NCBI GenBank assembly: GCA_002411105.1
Contig: DHQX01000034.1
Coordinates: 29,499-93,498 of the forward strand
DNA from: Christensenella sp. UBA5327
GTDB lineage: Bacteria > Bacillota > Clostridia > Christensenellales > Aristaeellaceae
Direction: 5' to 3'
DNA: 64,000 nucleotides
Under the pieces are notes generated by a model. The model saw only the letters and a list, made by a program, of their open reading frames with translations. It was not told the DNA's origin and made no database searches. Made by a program: the position numbers and the translations under genes. This document shows positions 46,582-55,888 of the stretch, in pieces (position 1 is the first letter of the stretch; the number at the start of each line of letters is the position of its first letter).

Positions 46582-46610
46582 TTGACAGGATATGGCGCGG
46601 GGGATAGAAT
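46582..46610 (+). promoter_or_regulatory. Promoter of the SCIFF operon
   Basis: Perfect TTGACA (46582-46587), 17-bp spacer, TAGAAT (46605-46610), 34 bp before the peptide ATG. Confidence 0.75.
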
Positions 46611-46643
46611 AAGCGCTGAAAAGACAGGAAAGAGGGGATCATC

Positions 46644-46790
46644 ATGAAGATTAAAACGCTTAACACCCGCGACCTGGCCGCCAGCCTCAAAAACGGCGGC
46701 TGCGGCGAGTGCCAGACATCCTGCCAGTCCGCATGCAAAACCTCCTGCGGCGTGGCAAACCAGCCCTGTGAGAACAAGGAACAGGCCTGA
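46644..46790 (+). CDS. scfA: SCIFF six-cysteine ranthipeptide precursor
   Basis: 48-residue precursor, opening MKIKTLNTRDLAASLKN. The core has six cysteines at 20, 23, 27, 31, 35 and 42 (GGCGECQTSCQSACKTSC, then QPCENK), the hallmark of SCIFF (six Cys in forty-five). Cysteines are expected to be joined to acceptor residues by gamma-thioether (ranthipeptide) links made by the maturase encoded next. AGAGGGG precedes the ATG. Role in Clostridia is unsettled; quorum-like signalling has been proposed. Confidence 0.95.
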   Translation: MKIKTLNTRDLAASLKNGGCGECQTSCQSACKTSCGVANQPCENKEQA

Positions 46791-46811
46791 TCAAGCGGGA
46801 TATCCGCTTCA

Positions 46812-46836
46812 AAGCCGCCCTTGAGGCGGCTTTTTT
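46812..46836 (+). terminator. Hairpin between SCIFF peptide and maturase genes (attenuator)
   Basis: AAGCCGCC (46812-46819), 5-nt loop, GGCGGCTT (46825-46832) merging into TTTTTT (46831-46836). A smaller hairpin AAGCGG/CCGCTT lies at 46793-46809. Partial termination here would give more peptide than enzyme. Confidence 0.8.
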
Positions 46837-46845
46837 GGAGAGAGC

Positions 46846-48267
46846 ATGGTTCATACCTTTTCCCTGAATGGATTTGATATCGCCCTTGACGTGTACTCCG
46901 GCTCTGTGCATGTGTGTGACCCGGTGTCCCTGGAGGCCATCCGGATGTATGAGACACAGCCCCTGGAAACGGTCATGGGGCGGCTGCTTGCTGACCATCC
47001 GGACAACCCGGAGGTGACGGCACAGGCGGTGACAGAGCTTCTGGACACGCTGGATGAGCTCCAGGCCCAGGGCAAGCTGTACACCCGGGATATCTACCAA
47101 AACAGCGCCCTGCATCTGAAAAAAGACCCGAATCTGGTGAAGGCCCTGTGCCTGCATGTGGCCCATGCCTGCAACCTGACCTGCAGCTACTGCTTCGCCG
47201 GCCAGGGCCATTATCAGGGTGAGGCGGCGCTGATGCCGCTGTCAACAGCGAAACAGGCGCTGGATTTCCTGGTGAAACACTCCGGCAGCAGAAGGCATCT
47301 GGAGGTTGACTTCTTTGGCGGGGAGCCGCTGCTCAACTGGCAGACGGTGAAGGACACGGTGGCCCATGGCCGGGAGCTGGAAAAACAAACCGGCAAGGTC
47401 TTTCGCTTCACCCTCACCACCAATGGCGTGTTGCTGGATGACGAAGTGACGGCGTTTTGCAATCAGGAAATGCACAATGTGGTGCTGAGTTTGGACGGGC
47501 GTCCAGAGGTGCATGACCACTACCGCAAGGACCATCAGGGCCGGGGCAGCTATCACACGGTGGTGCCCAAGTTCCAGCGCTTTGTCAAGCTGAGGGGCGA
47601 CAAGGAGTACTACATCCGCGGCACCTTCACCAGGCGCAACCTGGATTTTCTGGAGGACATCCGCCACATGGCGGATCTGGGCTTTGATAAGCTCAGCATG
47701 GAGCCTGTGGTGACCGCGCCAGACAGCCCTGAAGCGCTGCGGGAGGAGGATCTGCCAGTGATCTTTCAGCAGTATGAGGAGCTGGCACGGGAGATGCTGG
47801 CGCGGGAAAAACAGGGAAAGGGTTTCCAGTTTTATCACTACATGCTGGACCTGGCCCATGGCCCCTGTGTGTACAAGCGTCTTTCCGGCTGCGGCTCGGG
47901 CACGGAATACCTGGCGGTCACCCCTGCGGGAGCGCTTTATCCCTGCCACCAGTTTGTGGGGGATGGGGAGGCGTACAGGCTGGGCAGCCTCAAGGAGGGC
48001 ATCACGAACCGTGAGCTTCAGGAAGCTTTCCAGCACAACACGGTGTACGAGCACACGGCCTGCGGCGACTGCTGGGCAAAGCTCTACTGCGCCGGGGGCT
48101 GCGCCGCCAATGCCTGCCATGCCCAGGGCAGCATCCATGGGGTGTATGACTATGGGTGCAAGCTCTTCAAAAAGCGCATGGAGTGCGCGATCATGCTGGC
48201 GGCCGCCAAAGAGGAAATCAGCAGCGTGAAAGCTGGGGGAGAATCATATGGGGATCAGAATTTCTGA
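46846..48267 (+). CDS. scfB: Radical SAM SCIFF peptide maturase
   Basis: Forms thioether crosslinks on the SCIFF peptide. 473 residues: an N-terminal peptide-binding region (about 1-95), the radical SAM domain with the CNLTCSYC cluster motif (C109, C113, C116) and the FFGGEPLLNW motif, then a SPASM domain binding auxiliary clusters (CGSGTEYLAV, YPCHQF, CGDCWAKLYCAGGCAANACH, and a final GCKLFKKRMEC). Fits the SCIFF maturase family in size and order. The 3' end overlaps the aminotransferase start by 20 bp. Confidence 0.95.
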   Translation: MVHTFSLNGFDIALDVYSGSVHVCDPVSLEAIRMYETQPLETVMGRLLADHPDNPEVTAQAVTELLDTLDELQAQGKLYTRDIYQNSALHLKKDPNLVKALCLHVAHACNLTCSYCFAGQGHYQGEAALMPLSTAKQALDFLVKHSGSRRHLEVDFFGGEPLLNWQTVKDTVAHGRELEKQTGKVFRFTLTTNGVLLDDEVTAFCNQEMHNVVLSLDGRPEVHDHYRKDHQGRGSYHTVVPKFQRFVKLRGDKEYYIRGTFTRRNLDFLEDIRHMADLGFDKLSMEPVVTAPDSPEALREEDLPVIFQQYEELAREMLAREKQGKGFQFYHYMLDLAHGPCVYKRLSGCGSGTEYLAVTPAGALYPCHQFVGDGEAYRLGSLKEGITNRELQEAFQHNTVYEHTACGDCWAKLYCAGGCAANACHAQGSIHGVYDYGCKLFKKRMECAIMLAAAKEEISSVKAGGESYGDQNF

Positions 48268-49447
48268 CAAATGCCGGGGCATCAGCCCTTCTGCCACCCT
48301 CCGGCTGAACGCCCTGGTGGCTGAGAAGCGTGCCCAGGGGCAGGATGTGATCAGCATGGCAGCGGGGGAGCCGGACATGGATACCCCGGAAGCCATCAAG
48401 GCAGCTGCCATCAGGGCGCTGGAGGAGGGCAAGACCAAATACACCGCCACTGCCGGCATCCCTGCCCTTCGCCAGGCCATTGCTGACGCGCTTAACAAGC
48501 ATCATGGGCTGGCCTATGCCCCCTCTGAGGTGATGGTGTCAAGCGGGGCCAAACAGGCGCTCATCGGCTGCCTGACCGCAGTCCTGAACCCAGGGGACGA
48601 GGTGCTGCTGCCCAGCCCCTGCTGGCTGAGCTATCCGGAACTGATCCGCATGGCGGATGGCGTGCCGGTTTTGGTTGAGACCACTGTTGGCACCGGCTAT
48701 GTGCCGGATACCAAATCCCTTCAGGCGAAGCTGACCGGCAAGACCCGGGCCGTCCTCATCAATTCCCCCAACAACCCCACGGGCGCTGTGTATAACCGCG
48801 CTGAGCTGGAGGAGATCGCCGCTTTTGCCAAAACCCATGATCTGGCCATCATCAGCGATGAGATCTACGACGCCTTTGTGTATGAGGGTGTGTGCCATGT
48901 ATCTGTAGCAAGCCTCAGCGAGGACGCGAAAAACCGCACGGTGATCGTCAATGGCTTTAGCAAATCCTTTGCCATGACTGGCTGGCGGCTGGGCTATGCC
49001 GCGGGGCCCAAGGGCCTGATCGCGGCCATGGACGCCTATCAGAGCCACGCCGCGGGCAACCCCAACTCCCTTGCCCAGTATGCTGGGCTGGCAGCGCTTG
49101 AGGACAGCCACATGGCACAGGGCATCGTGGCGGCTTTTGCCGCCCGGCGCAAAAGGTTGCTGGCGGGGCTTGAAGGCATCCCCGGCACCAGGTTTTTTCC
49201 GCCCCAGGGGGCCTTCTATGTGCTGCTTGATGTGAGCGGGCTGATCGGGAAAAGCTATCAGGGGCAGGATATTGCCGATGAGATGGTGTTTGCGGAGCTG
49301 CTGCTGGAGCATCAGGGGGTTTCCGTGGTGCCGGGCGGGCCTTTCTTTGCCCCGGGCACCTGCAGGCTGTCCTATGCGGTTTCTGAAGCGCGGATTGACG
49401 AGGCCATCAGGCGGCTGAAGGCCTTTGTGTCACAAATCGCGGGATAA
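48248..49447 (+). CDS. Class I pyridoxal-phosphate aminotransferase (aspartate aminotransferase type)
   Basis: Transfers amino groups between aspartate (or a related amino acid) and 2-oxoglutarate. 399 residues, subgroup Ib in pattern: SPNNPTGAVYNR (about 176-187), SDEIYDAFVY, the PLP lysine K239 in GFSKSFAMTGWRLGY, and the late RLSYAVSEARIDEA. GGGGGAGA precedes the ATG, which lies inside scfB, so the two are coupled. Substrate specificity is not certain. Overlaps mnmG tail to tail by 18 bp. Confidence 0.88.
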   Translation: MGIRISDKCRGISPSATLRLNALVAEKRAQGQDVISMAAGEPDMDTPEAIKAAAIRALEEGKTKYTATAGIPALRQAIADALNKHHGLAYAPSEVMVSSGAKQALIGCLTAVLNPGDEVLLPSPCWLSYPELIRMADGVPVLVETTVGTGYVPDTKSLQAKLTGKTRAVLINSPNNPTGAVYNRAELEEIAAFAKTHDLAIISDEIYDAFVYEGVCHVSVASLSEDAKNRTVIVNGFSKSFAMTGWRLGYAAGPKGLIAAMDAYQSHAAGNPNSLAQYAGLAALEDSHMAQGIVAAFAARRKRLLAGLEGIPGTRFFPPQGAFYVLLDVSGLIGKSYQGQDIADEMVFAELLLEHQGVSVVPGGPFFAPGTCRLSYAVSEARIDEAIRRLKAFVSQIAG

Positions 49448-51232
49448 GGCGGCCTGATAACGCTTGAGCCACACGCTGAGGACCGCCACATCAGCCGGTG
49501 ACACGCCCGGGATGCGGGCGGCCTGGCCCAGGGAAAGGGGCTGGTGGCGGCTGAGCTTCTGGCGCGCCTCAATGCGAAGTGCCTGGATATCCCCATAGGG
49601 GATGTTGGGGGGCAAACGGTGGTTTTCCATGGCCTGGGCCTGCTTGACCTGGGCCATTTCCTTTTGCAGGTAGCCATCATAGAGGATCTGGATCTCCGCC
49701 TGGCGGATGGCGTCTTCATCCATGCCCTGGGTCAGGCCGGTGTCCTCCAGGCTGAGATCAGCGCGCTTGAGCGCCGGGATCAGCTGGCGCTCCCGGACAG
49801 CATCAAGGATGCTTTGGGTATCCCGTGCCTTTGCCTCCATCCGGCGCAGCCGTGCATCGGTCGCCAGGCCGAGTTGGTGGCCCAGTGCTGTCAGGCGCAG
49901 GTCAGCGTTGTCCTGCCTGAGGGACAGGCGGAACTCCGCCCGCCCTGTCATCATGCGATAGGGCTCGTCAGTGCCCTTGCTGCTCAGGTCATCGGTGAGC
50001 ACCCCGATATAGCCCTGGCTGCGGGAGATGATGAAGGGCTCTTGATTTTTCAGGTAGTGGCTGGCGTTGATGCCGGCGACAAGGCCCTGGGCCGCCGCCT
50101 CCTCATAGCCAGAGGTGCCGTTGATCTGCCCTGCGAAATACAGCCCCTTGAAGCGGTTGGCCGCCATGGTGGGGGCCAGCTCCGTGGGGTCGATGCAGTC
50201 ATATTCGATGGCGTAGGCCAGCCGGATGAGCTCTGCCTTTTCAAGCCCCTTCACCGTCCGGTACAGGGCACGCTGCACCTCCTCAGGCAGGCTGGATGAC
50301 AGGCCCTGGGCATACCACTCGGGGCTGTCCAGCCCCTCCGGCTCCAGGAACACCTGGTGGCGGTCCTTGTCGGCAAAGCGGTGGATCTTGTCCTCGATGG
50401 AGGGGCAATATCGGGCGCCAGTGCCCTTGATGTCGCCTGTGAACATGGGGGAACGGTGCAGGTTTTCCCGGATGATGGCGTGGGTTGTCTCATTGGTCCA
50501 GGTGAGGTAGCAGGCGGTCAGGTTCCGGGGCCTGGTCAGCGCCATATAGGAAAAGGGGCTCGTCGGCTCATCGCCCGGCTGCTGGGTCATCCGCGAAAAA
50601 TCGATGCTGCGGGCGTCAATGCGGGCAGGGGTCCCGGTTTTAAACCGGCGCAGGGCAAAGCCCAGGCCAGCTATCGCTTCAGAAAAGCGGCTGGCTGCCA
50701 TCAGGCCCTGGGGGCCGCATTCCCAGTGGGCGGGGCCGATGATGATGCGGCTTTTAAGGTACACGCCGGTGGCGACCACCACTGCCCGGCAAGGGATCAC
50801 ATCCCCGGTGAGGGTTTTGACCGCAGTGACGGTGGCATTCTGTGTCAGTATATCGGTGATCTCGCCCTGCCTGATGGTGAGGCGGGGCTGGGAAAACAGG
50901 GCCTGGATCATCCGGGACTGATAGCGGCGCTTGTCCGCCTGTGCGCGCAGGGAGTGGACGGCAGGGCCCTTGCCAGTATTGAGCAAACGGCTTTGAAGCG
51001 TGGCGTCGTCAATGGCCAGGGCCATTTCACCTCCCAGGGCGTCCACTTCCCGCACCAGCTGGCTTTTGCCGGTGCCGCCGATGGAAGGATTGCAGGGCAT
51101 GAGGGCCACTGCGTCCATGTTCAGTGTCATCAGCAGCGTCTCATGCCCAAGCCGGGCTGCGGCAAGCGCCGCCTCGCAGCCGGCGTGGCCGGCGCCGATG
51201 ACCACCAGGTCATAGGTTGTTTTTTCGCTCAT
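49430..51232 (-). CDS. mnmG: tRNA uridine-34 5-carboxymethylaminomethyl modification enzyme MnmG
   Basis: FAD enzyme that, with MnmE, modifies the wobble uridine of tRNAs. 600 residues, slightly shorter than the usual 620-630. GAGHAGCEAALAAARLG (13-29) binds FAD; CNPSIGGTGKSQLVREVDALGG, RLLNTGKGPAV and the later GQINGTSGYEEAAAQG are diagnostic. Usually in the mnmE-mnmG-rsmG cluster near the origin; here it follows a glycosyltransferase gene with a 4-bp ATGA overlap, with mnmE and rsmG absent. Confidence 0.95.
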   Translation of the reverse strand: MSEKTTYDLVVIGAGHAGCEAALAAARLGHETLLMTLNMDAVALMPCNPSIGGTGKSQLVREVDALGGEMALAIDDATLQSRLLNTGKGPAVHSLRAQADKRRYQSRMIQALFSQPRLTIRQGEITDILTQNATVTAVKTLTGDVIPCRAVVVATGVYLKSRIIIGPAHWECGPQGLMAASRFSEAIAGLGFALRRFKTGTPARIDARSIDFSRMTQQPGDEPTSPFSYMALTRPRNLTACYLTWTNETTHAIIRENLHRSPMFTGDIKGTGARYCPSIEDKIHRFADKDRHQVFLEPEGLDSPEWYAQGLSSSLPEEVQRALYRTVKGLEKAELIRLAYAIEYDCIDPTELAPTMAANRFKGLYFAGQINGTSGYEEAAAQGLVAGINASHYLKNQEPFIISRSQGYIGVLTDDLSSKGTDEPYRMMTGRAEFRLSLRQDNADLRLTALGHQLGLATDARLRRMEAKARDTQSILDAVRERQLIPALKRADLSLEDTGLTQGMDEDAIRQAEIQILYDGYLQKEMAQVKQAQAMENHRLPPNIPYGDIQALRIEARQKLSRHQPLSLGQAARIPGVSPADVAVLSVWLKRYQAALSRDL

Positions 51233-52437
51233 AGATTCTTTCTTTTGCTGTTTTCCAGGTGGCGTCTGGCCGCCGGAATGCGTTTTCTGGGCTTGTGGGC
51301 CGCAATCAGCGCCTCGTAACGGCTGATCACCTCCGCCATCACCTCTTCCCAGGTGACAGGGATGGTCTGCCGGGCGGCTTCGCCCACTTTTCGTGTATGG
51401 TTTGGGTCACCGAGGGCAGCCTCAATCACCCGGCACAGGTCGTTAGTGTCATCCTCGCAGAGAAAGCCGTTGTGCTGGTCCTGGATGCTTTCACTGGCGC
51501 AACTGCCCCGCACCACCACCGAAGGGGTGCCCATGGCCGCGGCTTCCCGCACCACCAAGGAGAAGGTGTCATACAGGGAGGGAAAGACAAACAGGGAGGC
51601 CGCCTTGTACAGCGCGTCCAGCTCCTCTGTGGAGCCTACATGGCCGGTCAAAACCGCATGCTCCCCAAGCCCCAGGTCATGTGCCATTTCGCGGATGGCC
51701 TCCATGTCCGCTCCCTGGCCTGTCAGCACCAGGTGGAAGAGGGGGCGCGTCTGTTTCAGCTGTGCCGCTGCCTCCAGAATGCGTCTGATGTTCTTCTTCC
51801 AGTCCATCTGGCCCACGAACAGCAGCACCGGCAGATCGCCCAGCTGCCACTTTTCCCGGGCACGCATGGCGGCCTCCGGATTCCCGGGCCTTAAGGTGGT
51901 GCCGTTTGTCATCACCCGCAGGGGGCCCTGGTAGCCATAGCCGCGCAGAACCTCGCCGCTGGTGGCCGACACCGCCCACACCTCGTCACAGCGCTCAAAA
52001 TACTTCACGATGTTGGCAACCACCACCTTGGCGATGGTCTTGCTTTTGGTGATTTTGAGGAAATCGTCATAGAACTTGGAGTGGAAGGTGGCAACCTGGG
52101 GAATGTCCCGCTCCTTGGCAAGCCTCAGGGCCTCACGCCCCGAAGCAAAGGGGCTGTGGGCATGAACAATGTCAAAGTCAAGCATGGCCATGCGCCTGCG
52201 GTAGTGATCATCCATGATGGGGGAGCCAGTCTTGTACTGGGGCGCGGTGGGCACCTTAAAGCCGGTGTAGTCCACCAGTTCATAGGGAAAGCCGCCCCGG
52301 TGCCCCGTGTCATGCAGGGGGGCCGACACCGTGACCTCATGCCCTAATTTGGCGAGCGTCTCTGCATAGGCCACCGCCACCCGGCCAACGCCATCCACCA
52401 CCGGGAGGAAGGTATCGGTCACCTGGGCAATGCGCAT
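51229..52437 (-). CDS. GT4-family glycosyltransferase
   Basis: 402 residues, GT-B fold. N-terminal MRIAQVTDTFLPVVDGVGRV gives the acceptor-side glycine loop; the middle HAHSPFASGREALRLA is family-typical; LLFVGQMDWKKNIRRILEA starts the donor domain and FVFPSLYDTFSLVVREAAAMG is the EX7E-type donor motif. Probably makes a glycolipid or envelope polysaccharide. The gene overlaps mnmG by 4 bp, suggesting co-transcription from the promoter at 52479-52507. Confidence 0.88.
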   Translation of the reverse strand: MRIAQVTDTFLPVVDGVGRVAVAYAETLAKLGHEVTVSAPLHDTGHRGGFPYELVDYTGFKVPTAPQYKTGSPIMDDHYRRRMAMLDFDIVHAHSPFASGREALRLAKERDIPQVATFHSKFYDDFLKITKSKTIAKVVVANIVKYFERCDEVWAVSATSGEVLRGYGYQGPLRVMTNGTTLRPGNPEAAMRAREKWQLGDLPVLLFVGQMDWKKNIRRILEAAAQLKQTRPLFHLVLTGQGADMEAIREMAHDLGLGEHAVLTGHVGSTEELDALYKAASLFVFPSLYDTFSLVVREAAAMGTPSVVVRGSCASESIQDQHNGFLCEDDTNDLCRVIEAALGDPNHTRKVGEAARQTIPVTWEEVMAEVISRYEALIAAHKPRKRIPAARRHLENSKRKNL

Positions 52438-52478
52438 GGGAAACCTCCTGTTTCTGTCGTCTGCCTCTTCATGGCTTC

Positions 52479-52507
52479 ATTATAGGGTCAAGGGCTCCTG
52501 ATGACAA
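52479..52507 (-). promoter_or_regulatory. Promoter of the glycosyltransferase-mnmG pair
   Basis: Minus strand: TTGTCA (52507-52502), 17-bp spacer, TATAAT (52484-52479). Confidence 0.65.
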
Positions 52508-52560
52508 GGCGGGAGTGCTGGGCAAGAGAAAACATTATTAGAACAATCGGTGCTGAGTGG

Positions 52561-52589
52561 TTGACAAGCGCCCTTCCTGACGCTATGCT
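52561..52589 (+). promoter_or_regulatory. Promoter of the glm-mal operon
   Basis: Perfect TTGACA (52561-52566), 17-bp spacer, TATGCT (52584-52589), 33 bp before the glmS ATG. I see no cobalamin riboswitch in the 184-bp gap. Confidence 0.65.
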
Positions 52590-52621
52590 AAACACAGCAG
52601 ATTATGGAGGGTACTTCATAT

Positions 52622-53035
52622 ATGAATGGGAAAACCATCGTCCTGGGCGTCATTGGGGCAGATGTGCATGCAGTGGGCAATCAGATTCTCAATTACGCCT
52701 TTACGGACGCAGGCTTCAATGTGGTGAACCTGGGGGTCATGGTATCGCAGGAGGAGTTTATCGAAGCGGCGATTGAATCGGCAGCCGATGCAATCGTCGT
52801 TTCCTCGTTATACGGCCATGGGGAGCTGGATTGCCAGGGCCTCAGGGACAAGTGTGACGAGGCTGGGCTTGGGGGCATCCTGCTGTATGTTGGCGGCAAC
52901 ATCGTGGTGGGCAAGCAGCCCTTTGAAGAGGTGGAAGCACGGTTTAAGAACATGGGCTTTGACCGGGTCTTTGGCCCTGGCACAACGCCAGAGGCGGGGA
53001 TAGAAGCGCTGAAAGAAGACCTGAGGGTCATCTGA
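52622..53035 (+). CDS. glmS: Glutamate (methylaspartate) mutase sigma subunit, B12-binding
   Basis: Small adenosylcobalamin-binding subunit that with GlmE isomerises L-glutamate to threo-3-methylaspartate, first step of the methylaspartate fermentation route. 137 residues, the same length as the clostridial proteins. The cobalamin motif DxHxxG is D14-V-H16-A-V-G19, followed by VSSLYGHGE and YVGGNIVVG. The ATG at 52622 has GGAGGG ten bases upstream. The stop overlaps the glmL ATG (TGATG). Not to be confused with glucosamine-6-phosphate synthase of the same symbol. Confidence 0.95.
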   Translation: MNGKTIVLGVIGADVHAVGNQILNYAFTDAGFNVVNLGVMVSQEEFIEAAIESAADAIVVSSLYGHGELDCQGLRDKCDEAGLGGILLYVGGNIVVGKQPFEEVEARFKNMGFDRVFGPGTTPEAGIEALKEDLRVI

Positions 53036-54417
53036 TGCGTCCGGTTCTGCTGATTGATTTCGGCTCCACATACACCAAGCTGACCGCGGTGGACCTGGAT
53101 GCGCCCCGGGTGATCGCCCATGCCCAGACCCGCACCACGGCGGATATCGACCTGTCAGCCGGGCTGTCTAAGGGCCTTGAGGTGTTGGAAGCACAGGCAG
53201 GTTCTCTGCAGTATGAGGCGCGGCTGGCCTGCTCCTCTGCTGCCGGCGGGCTGAACATGGTGGCCTCGGGCCTGGTGCCTGGCCTCACTGCCAAGGCGGC
53301 GAAGCTGGCGGCCTTTGGCGCCGGGGCCAAGGTGATCAAAACCTTCTCCTTCCAGCTGACAGAGGAAGACGCGCAGGAGATCGCCCGGATCAAGCCGGAT
53401 ATCCTGCTGCTCACCGGCGGCACCGATGGGGGCAACAGCGAGGTCATCCTCCATAATGCCAGGCGGGTTGCAGGCATCCCCGGGACGTTTCCGGTGGTGC
53501 TGGCGGGCAACCGCCAGGCCCAGGGAGCCTGCGCCAATGCCCTCGCGGGGAGCAGCCACCCGGTCTTTCAGGCGGACAACGTCATGCCTGAGATGAACCG
53601 TCTGGTGACAGAGCCGGTGCAGCGGGTGATCCGCCAGGTGTTTCTTGAGCGCATCATCGGGGCCAAGGGCCTGAGCAAAACCAAAGCGCTGCTTGATGGC
53701 ATCATGATGCCCACCCCATCAGCCGTGCTTGACGGGCTGACCTTGCTCTCCCGTGGAAACCGCGCGAAACCCGGGGTGGGTGACCTGGTGGCGGTGGACC
53801 TGGGCGGGGCGACGACGGATATTTACTCCATCGCTGACGGCTTTCCCGCCGGGGCCAACACCGTGCTGCGGGGGCTGACAGAACCCCGGGTGAAGCGCAC
53901 CGTGGAGGGGGATATCGGCATGCGCTTCAGCGCCCGGGGGGTGCTGGAGGCAGCCGGGATGGATGCCTTCATCCGGCTTACCGGGCTTAGCGAGGACCGG
54001 ATCACGCAGATCATCGAAGGATTTGCGATGAACCCATCTGCCCTGCCGGAAACCCCGGATCAGGAGCAGATGGATTTTGCCCTTGCCGCCCTGGCCATCC
54101 GCACGGCGCTTGCGCGCCATGCAGGTAGCCTGGAGATGGTCTACACCCCGGTGGGCCCCATGTATCAGCAGACCGGGAAGGACCTGCGGGAGGTGAAGCA
54201 CCTGATCATCACCGGTGGCGCCCTGATTTACAACAAGCGCCTGGATGAGGTGATTGACCTGGCCCTTGCCTGTGATGACCCCCTGATCCTGACCCCCAGG
54301 GAGGCGAGCTTCCGGTGCGACCGGGGGTACATCCTCTCCGCCATGGGGTTGTTATCAAAATATGACGAGGACACCGCCTTAGAACTCCTGCTGGGAGCAT
54401 TTGGAAAGGAAGAATAA
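53035..54417 (+). CDS. glmL: Methylaspartate mutase-associated reactivating ATPase GlmL (MutL)
   Basis: ASKHA-type ATPase thought to reactivate glutamate mutase by removing damaged cobalamin. 460 residues. Phosphate-1 motif [16 protein letters not shown] near the N-terminus, [30 protein letters not shown] as phosphate-2, and [14 protein letters not shown] near the end. It lies between the two mutase subunits, the usual clostridial order. Confidence 0.93.
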   Translation: MRPVLLIDFGSTYTKLTAVDLDAPRVIAHAQTRTTADIDLSAGLSKGLEVLEAQAGSLQYEARLACSSAAGGLNMVASGLVPGLTAKAAKLAAFGAGAKVIKTFSFQLTEEDAQEIARIKPDILLLTGGTDGGNSEVILHNARRVAGIPGTFPVVLAGNRQAQGACANALAGSSHPVFQADNVMPEMNRLVTEPVQRVIRQVFLERIIGAKGLSKTKALLDGIMMPTPSAVLDGLTLLSRGNRAKPGVGDLVAVDLGGATTDIYSIADGFPAGANTVLRGLTEPRVKRTVEGDIGMRFSARGVLEAAGMDAFIRLTGLSEDRITQIIEGFAMNPSALPETPDQEQMDFALAALAIRTALARHAGSLEMVYTPVGPMYQQTGKDLREVKHLIITGGALIYNKRLDEVIDLALACDDPLILTPREASFRCDRGYILSAMGLLSKYDEDTALELLLGAFGKEE

Positions 54418-54418
54418 G

Positions 54419-55870
54419 ATGCAGCTGGCTAACAAAAAATGGACCCTGGATCAATTCATGGCACAGCGTCAGGCAGTGCTTGGCGCCTGGCCCACGGGCG
54501 CTGAGGTGGATCTGGAGGAGGGTATCGCTTATCAGCAAAAAATTCCCGCAAAACAGCGTTTTGTGACCCGGCTGGCGGAGGCCAAGGCCCAGCGGGTAAC
54601 CCTGGTGCAGCCCCGGGCGGGCGTGCCGCTGATAAACGAGCATATAGAGCTGCTCAAGCATCTGGAGAGCGAGGGGGAAGCTGACCTGCTGCCCACCACC
54701 ATCGACTCCTATACCCGGCTCAACCGCTATGAGGAGGCCCAGCGGGGCATTGAGGAGTCAAAGGCCACCGGCAAAGCCATGCTCAACGGCTTTCCCGCCG
54801 TGAACCACGGCGTCAAGGGTTGCCGCATGGTGACCTCTGCCCTTTCAGCTCCCGTCCAGGTGCGCCACGGCACCCCTGATGCCCGGCTGCTGTGCGAGAT
54901 CACCCTGGCGGGCGGCTTCACCAGCTTTGAAGGCGGCGGTATCTCCTACAACATCCCCTATGCCAAAAACGCCACCTTGCAGGAGACGCTGTACAACTGG
55001 CAGTATTGCGACCGGCTCATCGGCCTTTATGAGGAGCGGGGCATCAGCATCAACCGGGAGCCCTTCGGCCCCCTCACCGGCACTTTGGTGCCGCCCAGCA
55101 TCTCAAACTCTGTGGCGGTGATTGAGGCGCTGCTGGCCGCCGAGCAAGGGGTGAAGAACATCACCGTGGGCTATGGCCAGTGCGGAAACCTGGTGCAGGA
55201 TGTGGCGGCTATCAAGAGCCTTGAAAAACAAGTGGCCTATTATCTGGACCGCTTTGGCTATGAGGGGGTGACGGTCACCACGGTGCTGCACCAGTGGATG
55301 GGCGGCTTCCCCCAGGACGAGGCCAAAGCCTTTGCGGTGATCTGCTGGGGGAGCGCTGTGGCGGCGCTGGCGAAAGCCACCAAGGTGATCATCAAATCCC
55401 CCCACGAGGCCATGGGTGTTCCCACCAAGGAAGCCAATGCGGCGGGGCTCCGGGCGACCAAGCAAATGATCATGATGCTGGCTGACCAGCAGATGGCAGA
55501 GGGTGAGGCGCTGGAAGAGGAAATCCGGGTGACCGATGAAGAAACCCGCTGCATCCTGGAGCGCACGCTGGAGCTGGGCGATGGTGACCTGGCGCTTGGC
55601 ACCGTGCGCGCCTTTGAGGCCGGGGTGATTGATGTGCCCTTTGCGCCCAGCCGCTATAACCTGGGCAAGATCATGCCCGCCCGGGATGACGAGGGTGCGG
55701 TGCGGCTGTTGGGCACCGGGATGCTGCCGCTGACAGATGAGCTCAAAAAATTCCACCAGGAGAAGATCGCCAAGCGCGGCAGGCACGAGAACCGCGGCGT
55801 TTCCTTCCAGATGGTGATTGACGATATTTACGCGATTTCAAAGGGCCGCCTGGTTGGCAGGCCCCGGTAA
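54419..55870 (+). CDS. glmE: Glutamate (methylaspartate) mutase epsilon subunit
   Basis: Catalytic TIM-barrel subunit holding the glutamate radical. 483 residues, the size of the characterised clostridial enzyme. Start ATG 54419 follows GGAAAGGAAG. Conserved stretches include [47 protein letters not shown] and [15 protein letters not shown], with the family's arginine-rich substrate loop visible. Separated from glmL by one base. Confidence 0.95.
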   Translation: MQLANKKWTLDQFMAQRQAVLGAWPTGAEVDLEEGIAYQQKIPAKQRFVTRLAEAKAQRVTLVQPRAGVPLINEHIELLKHLESEGEADLLPTTIDSYTRLNRYEEAQRGIEESKATGKAMLNGFPAVNHGVKGCRMVTSALSAPVQVRHGTPDARLLCEITLAGGFTSFEGGGISYNIPYAKNATLQETLYNWQYCDRLIGLYEERGISINREPFGPLTGTLVPPSISNSVAVIEALLAAEQGVKNITVGYGQCGNLVQDVAAIKSLEKQVAYYLDRFGYEGVTVTTVLHQWMGGFPQDEAKAFAVICWGSAVAALAKATKVIIKSPHEAMGVPTKEANAAGLRATKQMIMMLADQQMAEGEALEEEIRVTDEETRCILERTLELGDGDLALGTVRAFEAGVIDVPFAPSRYNLGKIMPARDDEGAVRLLGTGMLPLTDELKKFHQEKIAKRGRHENRGVSFQMVIDDIYAISKGRLVGRPR

Positions 55871-55888
55871 TAGATTAAGGAGAGGGAC

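Noticed and set aside
52438..52621. Possible cobalamin riboswitch for the B12-dependent mutase operon
   Set aside because: A consensus promoter sits 33 bp before glmS, leaving no room for an aptamer; no B12 box seen.
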